64,000 bases of DNA from assembly GCA_963840275.1 (NCBI GenBank), contig CAWIYK010000010.1, positions 372,001 to 436,000 of the forward strand, in the 5' to 3' direction. This document shows, piece by piece, positions 42,588-51,839 of the stretch. How positions within the stretch are numbered: position 1 is the first letter of the stretch; each line of letters begins with the position of its first letter. The notes under the pieces are model-generated. The model was given only the letters and a program-made list of their open reading frames with translations, did not search any database and was not told where the DNA came from. This stretch comes from Actinophytocola sp963840275 (GTDB lineage Bacteria; Actinomycetota; Actinomycetes; Mycobacteriales; Pseudonocardiaceae). Both the position numbers and the translations under genes were made by a program.

Positions 42588-44060
42588 ATGAGCACTCGCA
42601 CTTACCAGGTACGCACATTCGGCTGCCAGATGAACGTGCACGACTCCGAGCGGCTGGCCGGCCTGCTGGAGGACGCTGGGTACGCGCCGGCCTCCGGTGA
42701 CGGCGTGCCGGACGTCGTCGTGCTGAACACGTGCGCGGTCCGCGAGAACGCGGACAACAAGCTGTACGGCAACCTCGGCCACCTGCGGCCGACGAAGCTC
42801 GCGAACCCCGGCATGCAGATCGCCGTCGGCGGCTGCCTCGCGCAGAAGGACCGCGGCGAGATCGTGGCGCGGGCGCCGTGGGTGGACGTCGTGTTCGGCA
42901 CGCACAACCTCGGCGCGCTGCCGGTCCTGCTCGACCGCGCGCGGCACAACGACGAGGCCCAGGTGGAGATCCTGGAGTCGCTCGAGACGTTTCCCTCGAC
43001 GCTGCCGGCGCGGCGCGACTCGGCGCACTCCGGCTGGGTGTCGGTGTCGGTCGGCTGCAACAACACGTGCACGTTCTGCATCGTCCCGTCGCTGCGCGGC
43101 AAGGAGAAGGACCGGCGGCCCGGCGACGTCCTCGCCGAGGTCGAGGCCCTGGTCGCCGAGGGCGTGCTGGAGGTGACGCTGCTCGGGCAGAACGTGAACT
43201 CCTACGGCGTCGAGTTCGGCGACCGGTTCGCGTTCGGCAAGCTGCTGCGCGCCTGCGGTTCGGTCGATGGCCTCGAGCGTGTGCGGTTCACCTCGCCGCA
43301 CCCGAAGGACTTCACCGACGACGTCATCGCCGCCATGGCCGAGACGCCCAACGTCTGCCACCAGCTGCACATGCCGCTGCAGTCCGGGTCCGACCGGGTG
43401 CTGAAGGAGATGCGCAGGTCCTACCGGTCGAAGCGGTACCTGTCGATCATCGACAACGTGCGTGCGGCGATGCCGGACGCGGCGATCACCACGGACATCA
43501 TCGTGGGCTTCCCCGGCGAGACCGAGGCGGACTTCCAGGAGACGCTCGACGTCGTGCGGGCCGCGCGGTTCTCCTCCGCGTTCACGTTCCAGTACTCGAA
43601 GCGGCCGGGCACCCCGGCCGCGACCCTGCCGGACCAGCTGCCGAAGGCGGTGGTCCAGGAGCGCTTCGAGCGGCTGATCGCCGTGCAGGAGGAGGTCTCG
43701 TGGGACCTCAACAAGGAGCTGGTCGGGCGGACGGTCGAGGTGCTGGTGTCCACCGGTGAGGGTCGCAAGGACGCGGACACGCGGCGGCTGTCGGGCCGGG
43801 GGCGGGACGGGCGGCTGGTGCACTTCGCGCCGGGCGAGGCCACGGTTCGCCCCGGCGACGTGGTCGAGACGGTGATCACCTACGCGGCGCCGCACCACCT
43901 GGTCGCGGACGGCGCGCTGGTGTCGCACCGCAGGACCCGTGCCGGTGACAACTACGAGGAGGGCGTGCGGCCGCGCACGTCCGGTGTCGGGCTGGGGCTG
44001 CCGTCGTTCGGCGCGCCGGCGAGCCAGAGTGAGCCGGTGGGTGGATGCGCAGTCCGATGA
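42588..44060 (+). CDS. miaB: tRNA-2-methylthio-N6-isopentenyladenosine synthase
   Basis: Radical SAM enzyme of 490 residues that adds a methylthio group to i6A37 of tRNA. The N-terminal cluster cysteines are in FGCQMNVHDSE, NTCAVREN and GGCLAQKD; the radical SAM motif is CNNTCTFC (about 159-166). A TRAM domain follows, with VGRTVEVLVSTGEGRK. ATG 42588 gives the normal N-terminus MSTRTYQVRTFGC. miaA, which makes its substrate, is about 3.3 kb downstream. Confidence 0.96.
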   Translation: MSTRTYQVRTFGCQMNVHDSERLAGLLEDAGYAPASGDGVPDVVVLNTCAVRENADNKLYGNLGHLRPTKLANPGMQIAVGGCLAQKDRGEIVARAPWVDVVFGTHNLGALPVLLDRARHNDEAQVEILESLETFPSTLPARRDSAHSGWVSVSVGCNNTCTFCIVPSLRGKEKDRRPGDVLAEVEALVAEGVLEVTLLGQNVNSYGVEFGDRFAFGKLLRACGSVDGLERVRFTSPHPKDFTDDVIAAMAETPNVCHQLHMPLQSGSDRVLKEMRRSYRSKRYLSIIDNVRAAMPDAAITTDIIVGFPGETEADFQETLDVVRAARFSSAFTFQYSKRPGTPAATLPDQLPKAVVQERFERLIAVQEEVSWDLNKELVGRTVEVLVSTGEGRKDADTRRLSGRGRDGRLVHFAPGEATVRPGDVVETVITYAAPHHLVADGALVSHRRTRAGDNYEEGVRPRTSGVGLGLPSFGAPASQSEPVGGCAVR

Positions 44061-44509
44061 CCGAGGACGACCCGGAGCTGGGCGAGGAGATCGACGAGGT
44101 CGGCCGCAGGGCCGCGCGGACCGTCGAGCTGGGCGGTCGCGCCGTGGTGCTCTCGGTCGCGGTGTTCGTGCTGATCATCGGACTGGTGCTGCCGTGGATG
44201 AACGGCGCGTCCGGGCTCGAGGTGCTGATCGGCGCCGAGGGCGGCAAGGCGTCGATGGTGCCGCGCCTGTTCGCGGCGACCGCCGTCGTGTTCGGCGTGC
44301 TGACCTCGGCGGCGACGCTGATCACCCGCCGGTGGGTGCTCGCGTGGGCCGGCGCGGCCGGCGGCTGGTTCGCCTGCGTGGACGGGATGCTGGCGATCTG
44401 GTCGCGGCAGTCGTCTGGCAGTTCGCCGGGGATCGGCCTGGTCATCGCGGTGGTTGCCATGGTGGCGATCGCGATCTTGTGGTTTCGAACGGCGGCGTCT
44501 CGCAGCTGA
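44057..44509 (+). CDS. Rv2732c-like conserved membrane protein
   Basis: The 150-residue protein starts MTEDDPELGEEIDEVGRRAA and has four hydrophobic segments (such as VVLSVAVFVLIIGLVLPWM, about 33-51). A homologue lies directly after miaB in mycobacteria. ATG 44057 overlaps the miaB stop (ATGA), which argues for this start over the ATG four codons earlier. Function unknown. Confidence 0.8.
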   Translation: MTEDDPELGEEIDEVGRRAARTVELGGRAVVLSVAVFVLIIGLVLPWMNGASGLEVLIGAEGGKASMVPRLFAATAVVFGVLTSAATLITRRWVLAWAGAAGGWFACVDGMLAIWSRQSSGSSPGIGLVIAVVAMVAIAILWFRTAASRS

Positions 44510-44524
44510 GTTCACGTGGCCGCG

Positions 44525-44698
44525 CTGGCCGCTGGCCCCCTCGAACCACGCTACGGCAAGGGACCGACAGTTCTGCGCGCCGTTGGCCGGCTCGCGGGTG
44601 GTTGTCCACAGCCGTCCGGTTGTCCACAGGTCCGCGCCGGCGCGGCCGTTTCCGTCGGTGCCTCGCCGTAGGCTGGAAACCGGGGGCCGGAGGCCAGC
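44525..44698. repeat. 174-bp intergenic element, copy 2
   Basis: Same length and layout as the copy at 38547-38720. The minus-strand motif is TGTCGGTC (44569-44562), eight bases, TAGCGT (44553-44548). The plus-strand motif is CGTCGGTG (44653-44660), eight bases, TAGGCT (44669-44674). Two perfect TTGTCCACA boxes are at 44602-44610 and 44620-44628, 18 bases apart. The outer 45 bases at each end are almost identical to copy 1, and the interior differs. Confidence 0.8.
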
Positions 44699-44811
44699 CG
44701 GTCCGCTGTCCCGGAGGCCCGGCGACCGCCGATCTCTCATTCAGCACGGTCGCGTGCCGTCTCGGAGCGATCCGAGGGTCCGAAGGGACGTCGCTCCAGG
44801 ACGGGACGGCT

Positions 44812-44841
44812 CCGGGGTCGGAGGCTGGCCCCCGACCCCGG
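44812..44841 (-). terminator. Terminator downstream of the DUF349 gene
   Basis: CCGGGGTCGG and CCGACCCCGG form a ten-pair perfect stem around a ten-base loop, 14 bases beyond the stop codon at 44855. Confidence 0.8.
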
Positions 44842-44854
44842 TCACCGGCGAAAC

Positions 44855-46414
44855 CTAACGACTCGCGAGCGCGTTCTCCGCCGCCGTCAGCCACTCCCGC
44901 CACTGCGCGGCCTGCGCCTCCGCCTGCTCGGCTCGGCGCCGGTCGCCCGCCGCGCGGGCCTTCTCGGCCTGTGCCTCGAACTGCTCGACCCGCTCGCGGA
45001 ACTGCGCGGCCCGCGCCTCGGCCTCCGGGTCGGTCTTGCGCCACTGCGCGTCGGCCGCGGTGCGGACCTTCTCCTCGATCGTGCGGAGCTTGCCCTCCAG
45101 CTCGCGGATCCGCTCGCGCGGGACCTTGCCGATCTCGTCCCACTTCTCCTGGATCCGGTGCAGCTGCGCACGCGCGGCGTCGAGGTCGGCGGCCGGGTTG
45201 ATCCGCTCCGCCTCCGCGAGCAGCGCCTCCTTGCGCTTGCCGTTCTCCACCAGCTCGGCGTCCCGCTCGTCGAACACGGACGACCTACGGCTGAAGAACT
45301 TGTCCTGCGCGGCCCGGAACTGCTGCCACAGCGCGTCGTCGGCCTCCTTCGGCGCGCGGCCGGCCGCCTTCCACTCCGTCATCAGGTCCTTGTAGCGCGC
45401 GGCCGTCGGACCCCAGTCGTCCGACTCGGAGATCTCCTCGGCGAGCTTCACCAGCTCCTGCTTGCGCTCCTTGGCCGTGGCGCGCTGGCGGTCCAGGTCG
45501 GCGAAGTGCGAGCCGCGCCGCCGGTTGAACGTGTCCCGCGCCTTCGAGAACCGCTTCCAGAGCACGTCGTCGGTCTTGCGGTCGACGCCCTTGATCGTCT
45601 TCCACTCGTCGAGGATCGCGCGCATCCGGTCGCCGGCGACCTTCCACTGCGTGGACTGCTCCGCGATCTTCTCGACCTCGTCGACCAGCTCCTGCTTGCG
45701 GGTGACGGCCTGGGTCCGCGCCTCGTCCCGCGCGTGCTTGACCGACTCGACGGCCTGCTGCGCCCGCGCAAGCACGTGGTCGACCCGCGCGTGCAGCGCG
45801 GCGAGGTCACCGACCAGCGCCGCGTCGGTCAGGCTGTCCTTGATGTGCTTCGCGCTGGTCAGGCTGTGCTTCGGGTCCCCGGAGCCGGCCTTGAGTCGCG
45901 CCTCGAGCAGTTCCACCTCGGTGCGCACGTCGTCGAAGCGGCGCGCGTAGTGCGCGAGCCCCTCGATCGGCTCGCCCGCCTGCCACGACCCGACGGCGCG
46001 CTCGCCGTCCTCGGTGGTCACGTAGACGGTGCCGTCGGCGTCGACCCGGCCGTACCGCTCCGGGTGCGCCGACGCCATGGGCACCGGCGGCGCGGTCGGC
46101 GCGGGTGCGGCGGGCACCGGCGGCGGCGCGACCGCGGGGGTCGGCGTCTCGACGGAGGCGGGCGACGGTGCGGGGGCCGGTGCTGGTGACGGTGCTGGTG
46201 ACGGGGTCGGCGCGATCTCGGCGGGGCTCGGGGCCGGTGCGGCGGGTGCCTCGGTCGACTCGGTCGACTCGGTCGACTCGGCGGGAGGCTCTTCGGTGGG
46301 CGCCGGGTTCGGCTCTGCGGCGGGTGCCTCGACCTGCGCTTCGGTGACTTCGACCGACTGGCCGTCGACGCTGGTCCCGGTGGTCGAGTTGGCGCTGGTT
46401 TCGTTGTCCGTCAT
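44855..46414 (-). CDS. DUF349 repeat protein
   Basis: The 519-residue cytoplasmic protein has a low-complexity Pro/Ala/Ser/Glu-rich N-terminus (about 1-110), including three STE repeats from a tandem TCGGTCGAC tract. At least three DUF349 helical repeats follow, with the W..(F/W) hallmarks DDVLWKRFSKARDTFNRRRG, DDALWQQFRAAQDKFFSRRS and KWDEIGKVPRERIRELEGKL. The highly charged C-terminus is coiled coil (about 455-515). Function unknown; the family is widespread in this chromosomal position in actinobacteria (Rv2731-like). Confidence 0.88.
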   Translation of the reverse strand: MTDNETSANSTTGTSVDGQSVEVTEAQVEAPAAEPNPAPTEEPPAESTESTESTEAPAAPAPSPAEIAPTPSPAPSPAPAPAPSPASVETPTPAVAPPPVPAAPAPTAPPVPMASAHPERYGRVDADGTVYVTTEDGERAVGSWQAGEPIEGLAHYARRFDDVRTEVELLEARLKAGSGDPKHSLTSAKHIKDSLTDAALVGDLAALHARVDHVLARAQQAVESVKHARDEARTQAVTRKQELVDEVEKIAEQSTQWKVAGDRMRAILDEWKTIKGVDRKTDDVLWKRFSKARDTFNRRRGSHFADLDRQRATAKERKQELVKLAEEISESDDWGPTAARYKDLMTEWKAAGRAPKEADDALWQQFRAAQDKFFSRRSSVFDERDAELVENGKRKEALLAEAERINPAADLDAARAQLHRIQEKWDEIGKVPRERIRELEGKLRTIEEKVRTAADAQWRKTDPEAEARAAQFRERVEQFEAQAEKARAAGDRRRAEQAEAQAAQWREWLTAAENALASR

Positions 46415-46633
46415 GGCCGGCTCCTCCCGCTCGCTGCCCGCGTCGCCGCGGACGCCCCGCTCTCGCGGGGCCTGGCACTGTCGGTACCGAACGCGAGAAG
46501 TCGCGTGGTACCCGCGCGCATTCAAACAGGTCACGCCCCGCCTCGGTACTCCACGGTTGAGACCGGCAGCACAGGGTGACGCCCTGAGCCCGGAGAGTTC
46601 ACGTTCTGGGGTGAATGGGTAGCCTCGGGTCCC

Positions 46634-47350
46634 GTGATCGTCCGCGCCGCCGTCGTGCCGCACCCGCCGCTCCTCGTGCCGGAGCTCGTCGCGGGCACGG
46701 ACGCGGGCCCGGCCGACGACGTGACCGACGTCCGGGACGCGACCCTCGCGGTCGCCGCCCGGCTGACCGACGTCGCGCCGCGGTGGGTCGCGGTCGGCGC
46801 GGGCCCCTCGGGCGTGCTCGGACCGGACGCCGTCGGCACCTTCCGCGGCTTCGGCGTGGACGTCGTGGTCCGGCTCGGCGCGGACGCGACCGGCGAACCG
46901 GACGCCGCCATGCCGCTGCCCGCGCTCGTGGCCGCCTGGCTGCGTGCGCGCACCGGCGCCACGGCCGTCACCATGCACCTCGTGCCGTCCGACCTGCCGC
47001 CCGGCGAGTGCCGCGCGCTCGGCGAACGCCTCGCCAGGGACCCGGAGCCGGTCGGGCTGCTGGTCGTCGGCGACGGCTCGCACCGGCACGGCGACCGGGC
47101 CCCTGGACGACCGGACGACCGTGCGGGCCCGTTCGACGACGCGGTCCACGCCGCACTGGCCGCCGCCGACCCGCAGGCGCTCCTCGCGCTCGAGCCGAAG
47201 CTCGCCGCCGAGCTCGGTGCGGCCGGCCGCGCCCCGTGGCAGGTGCTCGCGGGCGTGCTCGACTCCGGCCGCTGGACCTGCGCCGAGCCGACGCTGCTCG
47301 TGCCGTTCGGGGTCGCCTACCACCTCGCCGTGCTGGACCCGGTCCCATGA
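46634..47350 (+). CDS. LigB-like (class III extradiol dioxygenase fold) protein
   Basis: The 238-residue protein starts VIVRAAVVPHPPLLVPELVA, which keeps the PHPP motif of the LigB/MEMO superfamily. GLLVVGDGSHRHGDRAPG (about 136-153) carries further possible metal ligands. It corresponds to the Rv2728c-type gene upstream of miaA. No catalytic activity is established. The TAGCCT hexamer (46620-46625) eight bases upstream suggests a leaderless start at GTG 46634. The stop overlaps the miaA start. Confidence 0.8.
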   Translation: MIVRAAVVPHPPLLVPELVAGTDAGPADDVTDVRDATLAVAARLTDVAPRWVAVGAGPSGVLGPDAVGTFRGFGVDVVVRLGADATGEPDAAMPLPALVAAWLRARTGATAVTMHLVPSDLPPGECRALGERLARDPEPVGLLVVGDGSHRHGDRAPGRPDDRAGPFDDAVHAALAAADPQALLALEPKLAAELGAAGRAPWQVLAGVLDSGRWTCAEPTLLVPFGVAYHLAVLDPVP

Positions 47351-48237
47351 GGCCGGTCGCGATCGTCGGGCCGACCGCGACCGGCAAGTCGGCGCTGGCC
47401 GTCGCGCTGGCCGAGGCACTCGGCGGCGAGGTGATCAACGCCGACGCCATGCAGCTCTACCGCGGCATGGACATCGGCACCGCCAAGGTCACCGAAGCCG
47501 AGCGCAGGGGCGTGCCGCACCACCTGCTCGACGTCCTCGACGTCACCGAGACCGCGTCCGTCGCCGCCTATCAGCGCGACGCCCGCGCGACCGTCGAGCG
47601 GCTGCTCGCCGCCGGCACGGTGCCGATCCTGGTCGGCGGCTCCGGTCTGTACGTGCGTGCCGTGCTGGACGACCTCGACTTCCCCGGCACCGACCCCGAC
47701 ATCCGCCGCAGGCTCGAACAGGAGCTGGTCGACGCGGGCCCCGCCGTCCTCCACGCACGCCTCACCACGCTGGACCCGCTGGCCGCCACGGCGATCCTGC
47801 CGAGCAACGGCCGCCGGGTGGTGCGTGCGCTCGAGGTCATCGAGCTGACCGGCCGGGCGTTCTCCGCGACCATGCCGAAGCCGGGCCCCGCGCGCTACGA
47901 CACCGTGCAGCTCGGCGTCGACCGCGACACCGAGGAGCTGGACCGGCGGGTCGATCTGCGGGTGACCAGGATGTTCGAGCAGGGCCTCGTCGACGAGGTC
48001 CGCGAGCTGGAGAACAAGGGCCTGCGGCTCGGGCGGACCGCGTCGCGGGCGCTCGGCTACCAGCAGGTGCTCGACGAGCTCGACGCCGACCACGACATGG
48101 TCGCCGCGGCCGCCGCCACCGCACAGGCGACGCGGCGGTTCGTGCGCCGGCAGCGGTCGTGGTTCCGCCGCGACAAGCGGATCACCTGGCTCGATCCCGA
48201 CGCTGACCAGGTCGCCACCGCGCTCGCGTTAGCCTGA
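47347..48237 (+). CDS. miaA: tRNA dimethylallyltransferase
   Basis: Transfers a dimethylallyl group to A37 of tRNAs reading codons that start with U; MiaB then modifies the product. The 296-residue protein has the P-loop VGPTATGKSALAVALAE (about 7-23), DAMQLYRGMDIGTAK, and the substrate region GGSGLYVRAVLD. ATG 47347 overlaps the previous stop (ATGA). dapF follows after four bases. Confidence 0.96.
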   Translation: MRPVAIVGPTATGKSALAVALAEALGGEVINADAMQLYRGMDIGTAKVTEAERRGVPHHLLDVLDVTETASVAAYQRDARATVERLLAAGTVPILVGGSGLYVRAVLDDLDFPGTDPDIRRRLEQELVDAGPAVLHARLTTLDPLAATAILPSNGRRVVRALEVIELTGRAFSATMPKPGPARYDTVQLGVDRDTEELDRRVDLRVTRMFEQGLVDEVRELENKGLRLGRTASRALGYQQVLDELDADHDMVAAAAATAQATRRFVRRQRSWFRRDKRITWLDPDADQVATALALA

Positions 48238-48241
48238 ACAG

Positions 48242-49084
48242 GTGGGCATCCCGTTCCTCAAGGGGCACGGCACGGAGAACGACTTCGTGCTGCTGCCCGA
48301 CCTCGACGCCACGCTCGACCTGACCGCGGCGCGCGTCCGCGCGCTGTGCGACCGGCGGGCCGGCATCGGCGCCGACGGCGTGCTCCGGGTCGTGCCGGCC
48401 AAGGCGGTCGAGGACCGGCCCGCCGACGTCGCCGACGACGTCTGGTTCATGGACTACCGCAACGGCGACGGATCGATCGCCGAGATGTGCGGGAACGGCG
48501 TCCGGGTCTTCGCGCGCTACCTCGTCGACGCGGGTCTGGTGCGTGAGGCCGAGTTCCCGGTCGGCAGCCGGGCGGGCGTGCGCGGCGTCGTGGTCGACGA
48601 CCACGGCGACGTCACCGTCGACATGGGCCGCGCGCGGGTGACCGGCACGTCGCTCGCGACGGTCGCCGGTGGCACGGTCGCGGGGTTCGCGGTCGACGTC
48701 GGCAACCCGCACCTGGTGTGCGTGGTCGAGGACGCCGACAAGCTCGCGTCACTGGATCTCACCGTGCCGCCACTGCATGACCCGAACGTGTTCCCTGATG
48801 GGGTGAACATCGAGTTCGTGGTGGTAGAGGCGCCGGACCGGCTGCGAATGCGGGTGCACGAACGCGGCGTCGGCGAGACGAGGTCGTGCGGCACCGGCAC
48901 GGTCGCCGCGGTCACCGGTGTGCTCCACGGACAGGGCAGGAACTCGGGCGCCGCGACCGTCGACGTACCGGGCGGCCGGGTCCGGGTGACCGTCGAGCCG
49001 GGGCACACCACGCTGGCCGGACCAGCGGTCTTCGTGGCCCGCGGCGAGCTGGACCGGGGCTGGTGGACGACCCTCGCGGAATAA
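48242..49084 (+). CDS. dapF: Diaminopimelate epimerase
   Basis: Converts LL- to meso-diaminopimelate for peptidoglycan and lysine. The 280-residue protein has FLKGHGTENDFVLLPD at the N-terminus. Both catalytic cysteines are present, in EMCGNGVRVFARY (about 83) and ETRSCGTGTVA (about 219). GTG 48242 gives the family start. Confidence 0.96.
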   Translation: MGIPFLKGHGTENDFVLLPDLDATLDLTAARVRALCDRRAGIGADGVLRVVPAKAVEDRPADVADDVWFMDYRNGDGSIAEMCGNGVRVFARYLVDAGLVREAEFPVGSRAGVRGVVVDDHGDVTVDMGRARVTGTSLATVAGGTVAGFAVDVGNPHLVCVVEDADKLASLDLTVPPLHDPNVFPDGVNIEFVVVEAPDRLRMRVHERGVGETRSCGTGTVAAVTGVLHGQGRNSGAATVDVPGGRVRVTVEPGHTTLAGPAVFVARGELDRGWWTTLAE

Positions 49085-49171
49085 CGGAGTCGATCCGGTC
49101 GCTGAACCATGGGAGTATTCATGAGAAGGCACACATCGGATTGACCCGGATCGACGGAGGGGTTTCACCAC

Positions 49172-50623
49172 GTGACAGAGAATCTCAATCATCAGCAAAC
49201 CGATGACGGGTTGACTGACCTGGCTGAGCTCTCTGCGGGTGAACTCGAGCTCTCCGACCGCGCCGCGTTGCGGCGCATTGCCGGGCTGTCGACCGAGCTG
49301 TCGGACATCACCGAGGTCGAGTACCGGCAGCTGCGGCTCGAACGGGTCATCCTCGTCGGGGTCTGGACCGAGGGCAGCGCCGAACAGTCCGACGCGTCGC
49401 TCGCCGAGCTGGCCAGGCTCGCGGAGACGGCGGGCTCCGAGGTGCTCGACGGCCTCGTGCAGCGCCGCGACCGGCCGGACCCGGCCACCTACATCGGCTC
49501 CGGCAAGGTCCAGGAGCTGTCCGGGGTGGTCGCCTCGACCGGCGCCGACACGGTCATCTGCGACGGTGAGCTGTCGCCGTCCCAGCTGCGCCAGCTGGAG
49601 GCACGGCTCAAGGTCAAGGTCATCGACCGGACCGCGCTGATCCTGGACATCTTCGCGCAGCACGCGCGGTCCAAGGAGGGCAAGGCCCAGGTTGAGCTGG
49701 CACAGCTGCAGTACTTCCTGCCACGCCTGCGTGGTTGGGGTGAGGCGCTGTCCCGGCAGGCCGGTGGTCGCGCGGGTGGCGGCAACGGCGGCGTCGGTCT
49801 GCGTGGTCCCGGTGAGACGAAGCTGGAGACCGACCGCAGGCGCATCCGGGCGAAGATCTCCAAGCTGCGCAAGGAGATCGTCGGCATGGGCACCGTGCGG
49901 GAGACCAAGCGGAGCCAGCGGCGGGCCAACTTCGTGCCGAGCGTCGCCATCGCCGGGTACACCAACGCCGGCAAGTCGAGCCTGCTCAACGCGCTGACCG
50001 GCGCGGGCGTGCTGGTGGAGGACGCGCTGTTCGCCACCCTGGACGCCACGACGCGGCGGTCGACGACGCCGGACGGGCACGACTACACGCTGACCGACAC
50101 GGTCGGCTTCGTGCGGCACCTGCCGCACCAGCTGGTCGAGGCCTTCCGGTCCACGCTGGACGAGGTGGCCGACGCCGACCTCATCATGCACGTGGTCGAC
50201 GGTTCGGACCCGAACCCGGAGTGGCAGGTCGAGGCGGTGCGCGAGGTGCTCGGCGAGATCGCCGACCGGCGCGACGCGGCACTGCCGACCGAGCTGGTCG
50301 TGGTCAACAAGATCGACATGACGGACCAGCTCGCGCTCACCCGGCTGCGACACCTGCTGCCCGGCGCGGTGTTCGTGTCCGCGCACTCCGGCGCCGGCAT
50401 CGAGGACCTGCGTGAGCGGGTCGGCGAGCTGCTGCCGCGGCCGGAGGTGGAGATCGACGTCCTCGTGCCGTACGCCCGCGGCGAGCTGGTGGCCAGGGTG
50501 CACCGTGAGGGCGAGGTGCTCACCGAGCGTCACACCGAGTTGGGCACGCAGCTATCCGCCAAGGTCAAGCCAGATCTCGCGGGACTGCTGGAGAACTTCA
50601 GCGTCAACGGCACGTCCGCCTGA
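49172..50623 (+). CDS. hflX: GTPase HflX
   Basis: Ribosome-associated GTPase that splits stalled ribosomes. The 483-residue protein has an N-terminal HflX domain with DPATYIGSGKVQEL and GRAGGGNGGVGLRGPGETKL linker. The G domain follows: G1 GYTNAGKSS (about 265-273), G3 DTVGF, G4 NKID. GTG 49172 follows GGAGGGG (at 49155-49161). Confidence 0.95.
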   Translation: MTENLNHQQTDDGLTDLAELSAGELELSDRAALRRIAGLSTELSDITEVEYRQLRLERVILVGVWTEGSAEQSDASLAELARLAETAGSEVLDGLVQRRDRPDPATYIGSGKVQELSGVVASTGADTVICDGELSPSQLRQLEARLKVKVIDRTALILDIFAQHARSKEGKAQVELAQLQYFLPRLRGWGEALSRQAGGRAGGGNGGVGLRGPGETKLETDRRRIRAKISKLRKEIVGMGTVRETKRSQRRANFVPSVAIAGYTNAGKSSLLNALTGAGVLVEDALFATLDATTRRSTTPDGHDYTLTDTVGFVRHLPHQLVEAFRSTLDEVADADLIMHVVDGSDPNPEWQVEAVREVLGEIADRRDAALPTELVVVNKIDMTDQLALTRLRHLLPGAVFVSAHSGAGIEDLRERVGELLPRPEVEIDVLVPYARGELVARVHREGEVLTERHTELGTQLSAKVKPDLAGLLENFSVNGTSA

Positions 50624-50682
50624 CGGGTCGCACCGCGGGCGCTACCGTGTGCTCGTTCCATGGGCTACGGGGAGGTGTCCGG

Positions 50683-51717
50683 GTGCGGGCGGTGCCGCTT
50701 GCGTTCCTGCTGTCGCTGGGGGTGTGCGGCATTGCCGCCGCCCCCGCGGCGGCCCAGCCGTCGGTGCCCGCCCCGGTCCCGCAGTGCACGGTCTCCGACC
50801 CGCGGCTCGGTGAGCTGTCCGGGCTCGCCGCCGACGGTGACCACTGGTACGGCGTGAACGACGGCGGCACCGCGTCGACCGTGTACGTGCTGACCAAGGA
50901 CTGCCAGGTCGAACGGGAGATCACCGGCCCGACCGACCCGTACGACGTCGAGGATCTCGCGCGGGCCGCCGACGGCACGTTCTGGCTGTCCGACACCGGT
51001 GACAACGACGCCGACCGCGAGACCGTCGCGTTGATCTCGCTGACGCCGGACGGGCAGTCGACGCTGTACCGGCTGACCTATCCCGACGGCAGGCACGACA
51101 CCGAGGCGATCCTGCTCGACGGCGCGGGCGTGCCGTACCTCGTGGCGAAGAACCCGCTGGGCACCGCCGACGTGTACCGGCCGACCGCGGGCCTCGCGAG
51201 CCCCGGCCCGACCGCGTTGGAGCACGTGGCCGCGGTACGGCTGACCAGCACCGACACCCCGGGTGGGCCGGTGCCGGGGATCGTCGGGTCCGTGACGGTC
51301 ACCGGCGCGGCGGCGAGCCGGGACGGCACCGCGGTCGCGCTGCGGACCTACACCGACGCCTATCTCTTCCCGGTGACCGACGGGGACGTGGTGGCCGCGT
51401 TCGGCAAGAAGCCGGTGCGGGTGCCGCTGCCGAACGAGGCGCAGGGTGAGTCGATCGCGTTCCAGCCGGACGGGTCGCTGCTGTCCGGTTCGGAGGGGGT
51501 CGGCCAGCCGATCACCGCGGTCGCGGGGGCCGCGCAGCTGGTGGCGCCGAAACCGCCGCCGGGGACGAAGAAGCCCGCTTCGGCGTCGAACGTGTCCGGC
51601 GGGTCGGCCGGCAAGGAAGGTCTGCCGGCGCTGCCGGCGGCCGTGGTGACGATCGTCGTGGTCGGCGGCGTGTACCTGCTGCTGCGCTGGTGGCGGGGCC
51701 GCAGACGACGGGTGTGA
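50683..51717 (+). CDS. Secreted, C-terminally anchored beta-propeller-like protein
   Basis: The 344-residue precursor has a signal peptide VRAVPLAFLLSLGVCGIAAA ending near AAAQ. The body contains repeated short blades such as LSGLAADGDHWYGVNDGG, YDVEDLARAADGTFWLSDTG and GESIAFQPDGSLLSGSEGVG. A Pro/Ser/Gly linker leads to a C-terminal transmembrane helix (VVTIVVVGGVYLLLRWW, about 318-334) and basic tail. GTG 50683 has GGGGAGG upstream. A ligand is not known. Confidence 0.8.
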   Translation: MRAVPLAFLLSLGVCGIAAAPAAAQPSVPAPVPQCTVSDPRLGELSGLAADGDHWYGVNDGGTASTVYVLTKDCQVEREITGPTDPYDVEDLARAADGTFWLSDTGDNDADRETVALISLTPDGQSTLYRLTYPDGRHDTEAILLDGAGVPYLVAKNPLGTADVYRPTAGLASPGPTALEHVAAVRLTSTDTPGGPVPGIVGSVTVTGAAASRDGTAVALRTYTDAYLFPVTDGDVVAAFGKKPVRVPLPNEAQGESIAFQPDGSLLSGSEGVGQPITAVAGAAQLVAPKPPPGTKKPASASNVSGGSAGKEGLPALPAAVVTIVVVGGVYLLLRWWRGRRRRV

Positions 51718-51725
51718 GGACGAAA

Positions 51726-51775
51726 GACCCGCGGCGACCGTTGGGAGGCGTGCCCATCTCCGGTCGCCGCGGGTC
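51726..51775. terminator. Bidirectional terminator between the propeller protein and lexA
   Basis: GACCCGCGGCGACCG pairs perfectly with CGGTCGCCGCGGGTC (15 bp, 16 with the flanking A-T) around a 20-base loop. It is nine bases beyond the stop of the plus-strand gene; lexA ends at 51840 on the other side. Confidence 0.85.
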
Positions 51776-51839
51776 TCGTCGCGTGTTCGTCGGCGTGCGG
51801 CGCGCCGACGACTGTGTAGCTCGGTGTAGCTCGGTGCTC

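Noticed and set aside
46450..46480. TGTCGGTACCGAACG near the DUF349 start as a damage promoter
   Set aside because: The TGTCGGT core is present but no TANNNT hexamer follows at the eight-base spacing.
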